Assembly: GCF_009730915.1 (NCBI RefSeq)
Contig: NC_052474.1
Span: 2,453,501-2,517,500 of the forward strand
DNA length: 64,000 bases
Source: Dioscorea cayenensis subsp. rotundata
Lineage: Eukaryota; Streptophyta; Magnoliopsida; Dioscoreales; Dioscoreaceae
Direction of reading: 5' to 3'
Made by a program: the position numbers and the translations under genes. Position 1 is the stretch's first letter. Every line of letters begins with the position of its first letter. Below, one piece after another: positions 20,455-39,573 of the stretch. The notes beneath the pieces were generated by a model that did no database searches, was not told the origin of the DNA, and saw only the letters and a program-made list of their open reading frames with translations.

Positions 20455-20573
20455 AAACCCTAACCCTAACCCTAATCTCCTCTCTCTCTCTCTCTCTAAC
20501 TCCGTCGAGAGATTTATTAGAAGAAGAACGGAGGTCGCGATCCGGGACGATGAGGGCAGGCTCCTTCTTTATA
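20455..20573 (-). promoter_or_regulatory. Trihelix core promoter and leader: TATA, CT run, telo-box-like repeats
   Basis: On the minus strand a TATAAAG box lies at 20567-20573, about 127 bases before the ATG. The leader contains a (CT)n-type tract (plus strand 20478-20497) and next to it three CCCTAA units on the plus strand (20455-20475, AAACCCTAACCCTAACCC), a telo-box-like motif common near start sites of growth-related plant genes. Confidence 0.55.
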
Positions 20574-21380
20574 TGGCTGTTGGATTTCTTATAATTTACG
20601 TAATTGCCACTGACTTGACTCTTGGTATAGTAAATTGACGATTTTACCCCTTAGCGGCTTGATTTGAGAACTTACAAGATGGGTCTCTGACATGTGCGTG
20701 ACCATCGTATTAATATTTATATATTTTATTTTTAATTCATTGTATTGGAGAAAAAGTTTATATAAGAAAGAATGAGTAATTAGTTGAGGTTATGGCCAGG
20801 CATCTAGCATGGTATATGACTTTTGACCATGGGTTAGGTTATATACATAGTTAACTTGGGATTTTTAATAACTCTTGAATCAATTAGTATCAATATATCT
20901 TTAATGAGTATGTATTTAATAATATAATATAATATAATACTGTCTCTTTATATAATGAACTCCATAACAAAATGCTTTATGGAAAACAATTTATGAGCTG
21001 CTCTGATTTTTTAATTTGTATTGTGTATATTTATTGACTCACTTCTTATAGCATATGATATGAGTTTACCTAATTAAATTCATGTATATATATGAAGACA
21101 GGTTACACAATCTAATTTATGGACATCTAATGATATAGAGTGATAAAGATAAATATTTTTTATATTTAATATGCATATTATATAAGAATATATTATACGA
21201 GACATCGATCGATTTTGAATTTATAAACATTTTTCTATCTGTGCAGTTGCCTTTTAAATCTTTAATTCCATCCATCTTTTTTAATTGTTTGGTTTTTAAT
21301 TATGTGGGTGTCTTTAATATCCACAAATAATATATTTTAAAATTATCTATTTTTAATAGTGAATTTAAAAAGTACACATT
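20574..21380. other. AT-rich intergenic stretch
   Basis: Upstream of the trihelix gene. No coding or RNA gene signal seen; it ends at the LINE 2 target duplication. Confidence 0.55.
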
Positions 21381-21630
21381 AAAAAAGGTTGTTTTTTTTT
21401 TGAATAAAGTGGATAAACCACAAATTTATTAATAAGAAAAGGGGAGTGAAAGGAAACAAACTGACAGACAATAAAATAAAAACTGGTATCCTCACCAGGG
21501 ATGAGAATAGCAGTGAACAAGACTAGGATAAAAAAAGCAATAAAAAGGAAAAGAAGGAAGATAGCGAGCTGGGCTAACGAAGTCCACCATCTGGAGACGA
21601 AGGCCAGTCCAGCAACAAAAGAGAGGCAGA

Positions 21631-24600
21631 TTACTCCCGGTCTGTGGTGTGCGCCATTTCGCCAGTAGTGTCCGTGGATCTGGAGCTCAGGAAATTAAGA
21701 GAGCGCTTGATCTTCTGAGCAGCATCAGATGGTTCCTGCTGAAGAGGCACCGAGTCTGCAGTGATCCAAGAAAGAAGCATGTTAGCTATCTTATGGAGTA
21801 TAGAAGAAATTGATGAATATTTTTGGTTAAAAATACGACTGTTGCGTTCCAGCCAGATGTTCCAGAATATGGCTCTAGAGCAAAGATCTGAGAGAGTTCT
21901 AGAGGCAGAATTTAAGGAGGGAATCCAAGTGGTCCAGATGTTGTAAACAGAGCATGGGAGAGTAGCAACATCTAACAAACCTCGGAAGAAGGACCATATT
22001 CTCTCCGAAAACGAACAATTAATAAAAAGATGATCTACTGATTCTGAGTTGTTATGACATAGAATACATGTGTCAGTAGCATTAGGATTGCAACCTTTAA
22101 GAAAAAGGTTTTCAAGAGTAAGAATTTTGTTTTCCCAGGCAAGCCAACAAAATAATGTTATTTTACTAGGGGTATTTGTCTTCCAGAACTTGGAATAAAG
22201 TTGACTGCGAGTGCCTCCATCAATTAAGAAATTATAGAAAGATTTGACAGAGAAGGTTCCGTTATTATCAAGAGACCAGGTATAAGAGTCCTCTTGATCA
22301 ATAGAACAGTCTGGAATAGAGTTCATTAAAACGGTATAGTCATCAACAGAGGTTGTCCTGAATGGATTACAACCGGAATTAGTTATAAGAATAAATTGTC
22401 TTAAAGTAATCCAAGGATAAGAGCAGTCCAAGAAAAGTGATGTCCAACGGTCTTTTGGGGATTGACCTTCAAGCCATTTATCAAACCAGAACAGAGTTTT
22501 GTTACCATTACCAATTGATTTGGATATGCAGAATCTAAAGGAGGGTAGAATGGTATTAATTCCAGCCCAGAAGAAAGATTTATTTCTTGGAGGATGATGA
22601 TATAGAATATCAGGGGCATCACTTATCACATAGTTTGCAGAGACAATTTTTGTCCAACAGGAGACCGGCTTGGTGATGAGCTTCCACCACCACTTTCCTA
22701 ATAAAGCATTATTGAATATCTGGAGATCAAGGATACCCCAACCGCCCATGCAACGGGGTCTACAAATTCTTTTCCAGGCGATCAACCTTATACCCTTAGA
22801 CCCCAGATCTGGACCCTTCCAAAGAAAGTCTCTCCTAATTTTATCGATTTCAAGGATTACCCAAGCTGGTAATTTGAAAACAGACATCCAGTAGACTGGT
22901 AGAGAAGATAAAACAGAGTTGATGAGGGTAAGACGACCCCCAAGGGAAAGATAATTGGCTTTCCATGAAGTGAGCCTAGAACGAATGGATTCAATTAACT
23001 TTGTCCAGTCTTGTCGTCTAGGTCTTCGGCCTGTGAGTGGAATACCCAGGTAAGTGATTGGGAGACAATCTCTGTTGCAATTAAGTATTCTAGCTGAAGA
23101 AGAATGTGGTTGGTAACCAGAGTTAGTGGAATACAGGCAGCTTTTAGAATAATTAATTGAAAGACCGGAACAACCTTCGAAGAGATAAAGTATTAATTTG
23201 ATAATTTTAAGGTCTTCATGCCCTCCTGCAGAGAAGATCAGAAGATCGTCTGCATATTGTAGTTGACAGATGCTGTTTGATTGATCAAGTTGAACTCCAA
23301 CTAATACTTTAGAATTAATAGCATGGGTAAACATAGCACTAAGAGTATCAGCCGCTAAAGCAAACAGCAGAGGGGAAAGAGGGTCACCTTGTCTTAACCC
23401 TCTTTTACAACGAATATAACCTTGAGGTGAACCATTAATTAGTATTTGAGTTTTAGCAGTTGAGAGAATGGTATGTATCCAAGAGATCCAACGATTGCCA
23501 AAACCTCTTGCCCTAAGAATCTCAAGAAGAAAATTCCAGTCTAGAGAGTCAAAAGCTTTAGCGAAGTCCACTTTAAAGGCAAAGCCGAGAAGTTTCTTTT
23601 TTTGAAGATTAAAAATCACTTCTTGGGCAGCGATTATGTTATCTGCGATACATCTGCCCTTTATGAATCCAGATTGAGAATTGTCAATTAGATCCCCCAT
23701 CTTATGACTCAGCCTAGTAGCAAGAATTTTGGAAATGATTTTACAAGTAGAGTTAATAAGACTGATGGGTCTAAAGTCAGAGACCTCAGTAGATGCATTT
23801 GATTTGGCAATAAGAGCAATGTGAACCCAATTAATTCGTTCAAAATTAATGGATCCATCATAAAAATCACGACACAGATTGATGAGGTCCTCCTGAATAA
23901 GGTTCCAGTGTTTTTGGTAAAAGAAAATTGGGAATCCATCTGGTCCTGGGGCCTTATCCGCGTTTAACTCAAATACGGCATTTTTAATTTCAATAGTTGA
24001 GAATGGGAGATCAAGAGTAGAAAGATCAACTCTATCTTTAAAATTAAAAAGATAATGCCAGTTGAACATGAAACGATGAGTTAAAGAGGTGCCAAGAAGG
24101 GCTTGAAAATGTACAGTGAAGACTTTCCCAATATCATGATTACCTTCTATCCAACTCCCGTTACTTTTAACTCGGGGAATGAAATTTTTATTCCTTCTGC
24201 CATTGGCAAGTAAGTGAAAAAATTTTGTGTTTGCATCTCCCTCTTTAAGCCATGTAATTCGGGATCGCTGCTTCCAATAAATCTCCTCTTGTTTTAGTAA
24301 AGTGTATAGCTCAGATCGGATATGGGTTAAACGATTGGAATCATCCATAGAAAGTGTCCCTCTTTCATACAGGGAATCAAGTGAATTTAGTTCAGAGAGC
24401 AAAGATTTTTTGTGAATGTTGGAAGCTCCAAAATTTTCTTTTGCCCAACGGCGTAGATTTGATTTTAAAAAAGCGAGTTTTTTGGAAAATTTGTAAGCAC
24501 CGCAACCAGCGAATTTAAGATTCAACCACCAATCTTGGATTAAGTTTTCTAATTGGTCATTGGTATACCAAGATTTTTCAAGTTTGAATAATTTAGTCCG

Positions 24601-25311
24601 AGTGGAATGATAACCAAATTCCAAGTAAATAGGGGAATGATCAGAACCAATTCTTGGTAAAGCACTTTGGTAGGAGCTGGGGAATAACAGCGGCCAGTTG
24701 TGAGAGTAGAGGAATCTATCCAGTCTAACCCATATTGGATCGGATTGTCCATTAGTCCATGTGAATTTTCGTCCATGTAAAGGAGGATCAATAAGATTGA
24801 GGTCATCTAAAAGCTTTTGTGAACTAGCGATGTCCCTAGGATTAGGGTCTCCTTTATTTTTATCTTCCAAAGTGAATGAAGTGTTGAAGTCTCCACATAT
24901 TACCCATGGCAAATTGTGTAAGTTTCTTATTGTGCGAATTTCGTTCCAGAAATCAGTCCTTATGGAGTTTGCATTAGGTCCATAAACGCTAGTGCAAACC
25001 CATTTAATGTTTGTGAAAAGATTTGTGAACTCAATAGTAATGGAGAAATTTCCTTTATGAATTAGATTACCATATACCTGGGCACTATCCCAAGCAATAA
25101 TGATACCACCAGCGGAGCCTATGGCAGGGAGACACTCGAAAGTGTTCAGTCTTGAGCCACCAATAGATCTCCAGATAGAGCTATGAATATCTTGTAGTTT
25201 GGTTTCTTGTAAACATACAATATCAGCTCGGGAAGAAAATATGATGTCTTTAACTAAATGGCGTTTAGAGGGTCTGCCAAGACCACGAACATTCCAACAT
25301 AAAACAATCAT
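21631..25311 (-). CDS. LINE 2 ORF2: endonuclease, reverse transcriptase, zinc-binding region
   Basis: 1226 codons without interruption. An APE-type endonuclease begins WNVRGLGRPSKRH, with the catalytic Glu in CLQETKLQ (E36), then VCTSVYGPNA, VICGDFNTSF and RIGSDHSPIY. The reverse transcriptase carries DKAPGPDGFPIFF, DFRPISLINSTCK, FKVDFAKAFDSLDW, KRGLRQGDPLSPLLF and the active site YADD at residues 686-689, then INYSKSCLYS and ITYLGIPLTGRRP. The zf-RVT region near the C-terminus has CWLAWENKILTLENL and CILCHNNSESVDHLFINC. All catalytic motifs are present, so the enzyme could be active and might mobilise other RNAs with the same tail. ATG at 25311, 17 bases after the ORF1 stop. Confidence 0.95.
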   Translation of the reverse strand: MIVLCWNVRGLGRPSKRHLVKDIIFSSRADIVCLQETKLQDIHSSIWRSIGGSRLNTFECLPAIGSAGGIIIAWDSAQVYGNLIHKGNFSITIEFTNLFTNIKWVCTSVYGPNANSIRTDFWNEIRTIRNLHNLPWVICGDFNTSFTLEDKNKGDPNPRDIASSQKLLDDLNLIDPPLHGRKFTWTNGQSDPIWVRLDRFLYSHNWPLLFPSSYQSALPRIGSDHSPIYLEFGYHSTRTKLFKLEKSWYTNDQLENLIQDWWLNLKFAGCGAYKFSKKLAFLKSNLRRWAKENFGASNIHKKSLLSELNSLDSLYERGTLSMDDSNRLTHIRSELYTLLKQEEIYWKQRSRITWLKEGDANTKFFHLLANGRRNKNFIPRVKSNGSWIEGNHDIGKVFTVHFQALLGTSLTHRFMFNWHYLFNFKDRVDLSTLDLPFSTIEIKNAVFELNADKAPGPDGFPIFFYQKHWNLIQEDLINLCRDFYDGSINFERINWVHIALIAKSNASTEVSDFRPISLINSTCKIISKILATRLSHKMGDLIDNSQSGFIKGRCIADNIIAAQEVIFNLQKKKLLGFAFKVDFAKAFDSLDWNFLLEILRARGFGNRWISWIHTILSTAKTQILINGSPQGYIRCKRGLRQGDPLSPLLFALAADTLSAMFTHAINSKVLVGVQLDQSNSICQLQYADDLLIFSAGGHEDLKIIKLILYLFEGCSGLSINYSKSCLYSTNSGYQPHSSSARILNCNRDCLPITYLGIPLTGRRPRRQDWTKLIESIRSRLTSWKANYLSLGGRLTLINSVLSSLPVYWMSVFKLPAWVILEIDKIRRDFLWKGPDLGSKGIRLIAWKRICRPRCMGGWGILDLQIFNNALLGKWWWKLITKPVSCWTKIVSANYVISDAPDILYHHPPRNKSFFWAGINTILPSFRFCISKSIGNGNKTLFWFDKWLEGQSPKDRWTSLFLDCSYPWITLRQFILITNSGCNPFRTTSVDDYTVLMNSIPDCSIDQEDSYTWSLDNNGTFSVKSFYNFLIDGGTRSQLYSKFWKTNTPSKITLFCWLAWENKILTLENLFLKGCNPNATDTCILCHNNSESVDHLFINCSFSERIWSFFRGLLDVATLPCSVYNIWTTWIPSLNSASRTLSDLCSRAIFWNIWLERNSRIFNQKYSSISSILHKIANMLLSWITADSVPLQQEPSDAAQKIKRSLNFLSSRSTDTTGEMAHTTDRE

Positions 25312-25328
25312 TAAAAAACAGTAAAGTT

Positions 25329-26372
25329 CTAGCAGTTGGATCTCGAAGGAGATCCAGATGAGGAAGATAAATTTCCAGCCCTATCAGATTCAAGTTTACG
25401 AATATTGTCTAAGCATTTAAACTTATGGTTAGGAGATCCTTGGAAATTAACACCACAAGCATTGCTATAATTAAAGAATTGAGCATCAGTCCAGGACGAA
25501 AAAATAACTGCATTAATGGAATTAGACGTACCGTCTCTGGGATCATCCGGGACTTTTTTCTTTGTTGATCTGGGTGGATGAGAAATAAACCCAGCATCTT
25601 CATTCCAACGACCAGAAGGTTTCTTATTGCGATTGCTCCTTCTAATTTGTTCCTGATTCTGACGAAGTGTGGAAGACTTTGCAGGTTGAATATTAGGTAG
25701 TGAGATGTCAGGATCCACATTCGCATGATTAACTGGAGAAGATTCCTTCTCAATGAGAGAAGGGTTCCCGGGTACAATCGAGTGATCCACAAGTGGTTCT
25801 TCCTTGAGTATTTCAGCTTCTAACTGAGAGAGGTTCTCCTCACTCAGAATATGATCATCCTCTGCTATCACATCTATAGGAAGGTCGTCTTCATCACCCC
25901 AATCAACTAGCTCTTCATCAGAAAGATCATTCAATGGGGTGATAGGGGGGGACGGATCCTGGGAGTAGAACTTATCTGAGTTGATACAAGGGATCAAAGA
26001 CCAACCGCCATGAATAAAGATCCATTTGTATCCATCTGGAATAGAGATCGTCGGTGGTTGAGGTTTCAAGTGAGTAGGTAAATTGTCAGTGTTGGAAATA
26101 TCAGGACCCAACGGGTTAGAAATCTCCTTTCCTTTAGATTTAGGTAGATTATCATAAATTGAATGATCATGAATAATCTCAGTATTATGATCCGCAATTT
26201 GATCAAGCTTAATCAAATTTGGCTTTGGATACACTGAAATTGCATGAGAAGGATCGGTTTGAGAATCAAAAGGAATAGCCTTATCCCGAGGCAAACTTGA
26301 TTCCACAAAAGGAATTGAAATGATCTCGGTGGGAAACATATCACAAGGCAGGGCCTTCTTATTTGAGTCCAT
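25329..26372 (-). pseudogene. LINE 2 ORF1, N-terminally truncated by the insertion
   Basis: 347 open codons, from an ATG 22 bases inside the element's 5' boundary. Compared with LINE 1 ORF1 it lacks roughly 400 N-terminal residues, including the DUF4283-like RNA-binding part. It keeps PDGYKWIFIHGGW, an acidic stretch, the basic patch (RRSNRNKKPSGRWNEDAGF, PPRSTKKKV) and the C-terminal module SSWTDAQFFNYSNACGVNF. The ATG is probably an accidental start, not the original one, so the protein is not expected to serve the element. Confidence 0.8.
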
Positions 26373-26408
26373 AAATAAATAAAAAAAGAGAAAAAAAAAG
26401 GTTGTTTT

Positions 26409-27074
26409 GAATGCATGTGTCTGAAATTTATAACATTTATTAAATAAAGAGGAAAGAGGAGCTGCCTAATTTCCTATACTTTAAATGCACGCCATTGATC
26501 TTCCAGAAGATCGTTGGACTCACAAAGACCAAGTACTAAATATGATAAACTTGAATCTCCAAACTACTAATAAATAATGACTTTTACATATAACAAGATA
26601 AACTTAAATACAATTATTGATGGACAACAACGGGTTTATAAGAAATTACAAAGGGTATTATAGAGAAATCATTGAATGGGATCAAGCACCGCTGCCACGC
26701 AATCAAACAGGAAGGGTGGGGCCCGACCACATGGAAAAAGGCAAATCTAAAGCAGAAATGGGGCGCGGTGCGCGTTCTGGAGAAACCGCGTGGCCCGGGT
26801 TGGGGAGATGGAGCTCAGCTCGCGTTTTGATTGGTTTGTGTGAACGGTGAAACCGCTTCGTCTCTCATTGCGGGCCTCACGAGTCTGATGACGTGGACGC
26901 CGCTGATCTCGTTTATAAGATTTGGTGGTGGATGCGGGTGTGAACACGACTTCGTCATTTTGTCAAACACCCTTCCTTCATGCGTAAGCTCATCTTCAAA
27001 ATAGACTATTTTGTTTATTTATTTTTTTCTTGAAAGCATAATCGGGAATATCACAGAGAGAGGGAAAGAATAAT
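26409..27074. promoter_or_regulatory. GC-rich island with plus-strand promoter-like signals, no gene
   Basis: From about 26690 to 26960 the sequence is GC-rich with many CpGs, unlike its flanks. It holds a G-box/ABRE-type TGACGTGG (26889-26896) followed about 20 bases later by TTATAAGA (26913-26920), arranged as a plus-strand core promoter. No convincing open frame follows; the 912-bp retroposon starts at 27088. It may be an orphaned or non-coding promoter. Confidence 0.35.
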
Positions 27075-27087
27075 AAAATTTGACTAT

Positions 27088-27999
27088 GGGGTTGTTTGGA
27101 TTGGCTTTTAAAAAAAATGTTTTTTTTTTAATTTTGTAGAAGCACTTTTAAAAAGATTTTTAGAATAAGCTTAAGTCACTTTATGCATATTTTTTTCGTT
27201 TCGAACGTATTAGTTTTAGAAACACTTTTGTAGTTGTGAAAATGTTTGTATATTTATTTAAAAATTACTTTTACAACAAAAAATTACTAAAAATACCCTT
27301 TTACTCTGGATTGATCGAGGCATTTTTAAGAAACGCACTTAACCAAAATAAACTTTATCAAAAATGAACTTTATTTCCATAAGCTAGTGTTTGGGAGCTT
27401 TATAAAATAAGTTGTAGATTTGAGACTTATTTTACGACTGAGCTTATTCGGAAAAGTCTCATCCAAACACAATATAAAAATCTCATAGCGACTTAACTTA
27501 TAAAATAAAGTCTTTTTGGGATCACTATAAAAGTCGATCCAAACAACACCGATACACTCGAATTTTTCAATTTAAATGCTTGCCCTTATATTCTACTTTA
27601 TTTACGATTGCTAATACACTCTTAACTTGGTTATCTGCAGCTCTAAACTCTTCTCAGCTGTTCAATCTTGAAGCTTCTCAGAGAATCAAGAGTCCATCAA
27701 CTTCTTAAGCAGTAAACCCACATATCACACCTGGCGACCCTGAGAATAACTTACCCCAGTGAGTAATCTCATCTCTTCAGTAGCTTGGGTAGACATGTGT
27801 CTTTAGGATGATGACTTAGCCCATCCAGCTTCCTCTTTACTTGCTTTTTCCGTATTTACTTTATTATACCCTCACCTATGATGAGACTTTTGTCTCTTTT
27901 CTGTTGTTTTGTTTATTTGTTACTTTTTTTTTCGTGTCTGTCTTATTTTTTTATCTTTTTATTTCAATAAAAGCTGTGATTTATTTATATTTATTAAAA
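27088..27999 (+). mobile_element. 912-bp non-autonomous retroposon with L1-like tail
   Basis: Flanked by perfect 13-bp duplications AAAATTTGACTAT (27075-27087 and 28000-28012), with a short poly(A) end. The 3' tail 'caataaaagctgtgattta' matches the L1 tail seen in the 57-bp stub. There is no ORF. The first 463 bases (27088-27550) have imperfect terminal inverted repeats, GGGGTTGTTTGGAT at the left and ATCCAAACAACACC at the right, like a MITE. The unit is therefore a chimera: a MITE-like head joined to an L1-type 3' end and moved as RNA. Confidence 0.78.
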
Positions 28000-28012
28000 A
28001 AAATTTGACTAT

Positions 28013-29240
28013 AAAAAATATGAATTAACTCACTGATAATTACATATGATTGTGATTTAAAAGTTTAAAATTAGAGTTTTTCAGTTTATAATTCACGTTT
28101 TTTTAGATTTTTTTGTGAGACTTCTGAGAGTAATATTTCTTATTTTAACTGAATTTTATTTTTAAAAATTAATTAAAATATTATAACTGCATGGTATATA
28201 AAATAAATAAATAAAATTTCATGTTCAGGTGTCAATGGCAAGATATGTACGGATTTTTTAAATTGTTGGTTTTAGGATTTATAGATATTTTCTTAGTGGA
28301 GGATTTAGGCGCATTTGGTTGCTGCCAGCTGTAACCATTTTGTTTGTTTGTGATCAAAATAAGATTATACCTAGCATTGGTCCTAAAATTGTTAGCGTAC
28401 TTTTTTAAATTTTTTTTTTGGACGGAAATGTGTAAAATGGATTAAATTAGAATAAATTGTGGCGTAACATGAATGATTTGAATCATGCATCAAATTGAAA
28501 GGACCGATGACTAAATATCGCTTATCACAGTGGAAAAATATACCGACATAATTAATGTGATGGTGAAAAGATCAAATTTTATTTTTTTGTATAAATTATA
28601 CAATAATATTATATAATATAATAAAAATGATATACGATAAACGATATTGTTTAATTACTATTTAATAAATTTATGATGGAAAAATAATATTTTCCACTGT
28701 TATTTGTTTTTTTTAACAATCCTGTATAGAACAAAATTTATCACATTTGTTAAAAAAATAAAAAAACTGAGGGCGGGTTAAATAATAAAAATGATCAAAT
28801 TTAAAATTAGTTAGTATAATTTTAAATATACAATTTTAAATTAAATTATTTCATGTTTCATAATCAACATTATTAGTTTCTGTTTTAAAAAAATGTTTTT
28901 CGTGAGGTGGTCTGATGGCCCAGGTCATCCCATAATCAAACATCACTCATGAAAATTAATTATTTGAGATGACATATATATATATATTATCAATAAGCAT
29001 TAATGATTGAAAAGAAGGATTATATTAATACAAATTTATATTATTAATTTAACAAAAATTGGATAAATTATCAGGCCTGCCCGCCTTATTTCAAATCTAA
29101 AGACTTAAAAATAACAAAGTTATAATGAATTAATCTACATAATTTATTGATTTTATAAAAAAGAAATAAATAAAAGAAAGCTATCTTTTGGGAATTATAA
29201 GAACATGCAGAGACAGCCTCAGACTTACTGGATCGGGCTT
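28013..29240. other. AT-rich intergenic stretch upstream of RECQL2
   Basis: No gene seen. A short TA tract lies at about 28976-28988. Long A/T runs dominate. Confidence 0.6.
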
Positions 29241-29500
29241 GGCCCAAATTGTTAGTTATATGGGCTGGCTTGGATTTCAATAGAGAGAAAACATCGCTGA
29301 TCTTATCAATCTCCATCTTAATCTCAAGGATGATCAACGGTCCGCATTTTAACGGCTTAGATTCAATCCGGCGAGAAGGACACCGGCTTTAACGTAGCAG
29401 CATGTTGGGTTCTTCTCTCTTTATTTGATCTCGGCGCTCGCGGTTTGGTTCAAGAGATCGCAAGAAGTTTAGGGTTTCTCTGACGAGGGTTTCGTGGTGG
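29241..29500 (+). promoter_or_regulatory. RECQL2 promoter with site II motifs
   Basis: GGCCCA at 29241-29246 and TGGGCT at 29261-29266 are site II elements, targets of TCP factors in promoters of growth and replication genes. The leader contains 'gtttagggtttctc' just before the start codon. No clear TATA box. Confidence 0.5.
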
Positions 29501-39103
<9,603 letters not shown>

Positions 39104-39573
39104 GTAGTAGGTATGTTGACTCTTTTGCGTCATTAAGTTCCATCGCGCTTTAAACGGTGAATGAGATCCTTAAATTTGAGGATAGTAGTAAGGATAGGCA
39201 GGCATGGTGATGTTAGTACATAGATAAATGGATTGTAATGAGTGGGAACAGTAACTTATATATTTATGCAATGGCGATAAGTCTTTTTTGGGTTTTTTTT
39301 TTCTTTTTCCTTCTTTACTATTTATAGAACCACAAGAAACATGCTAAACAATTAAGTCATTGTATAAAAATTAAGAAAAGTTGTGGGTGTTTGGAAAATG
39401 AACGTTCATAAGGAAAGATTACAGGTAAATCACATGTTGATCTCACCGTTGGCAACCGCAGCCTCTTAAGTTAGCACTACCCGGGTGATCAAGTTTAAAC
39501 AAAGAACACGAACGGATTCAACTTCCAAAACCAGAAACCAAATAAATAGGCAATGATGCTGACCCGTCTACAA
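39104..39573. other. Tail-to-tail gap between RECQL2 and the DUF4787 gene
   Basis: 470 bases holding both 3' UTRs. The RECQL2 side is T-rich after about 39280. With coding ends this close, the two transcripts may overlap. Confidence 0.5.

Larger units (their letters stand above)
21396..26393 (-). mobile_element. L1-type LINE 2, young, intact ORF2, 5'-truncated in ORF1
   Basis: A minus-strand L1 of about 5.0 kb between perfect 15-bp target duplications AAAAAAGGTTGTTTT (21381-21395 and 26394-26408). The 3' end shows poly(A) (poly(T) on plus) next to the tail '..gtggtttatccacttt..'. ORF2 is uninterrupted. ORF1 is open but short, missing the DUF4283 part that LINE 1 has, so reverse transcription stopped inside ORF1. 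The matching duplications and the open ORF2 point to a recent insertion. Confidence 0.94.

Noticed and set aside
20455..20475. Telomere repeat island
   Set aside because: Only about three CCCTAA units in a 5' leader next to a TATA box; better read as a telo-box-like promoter motif.
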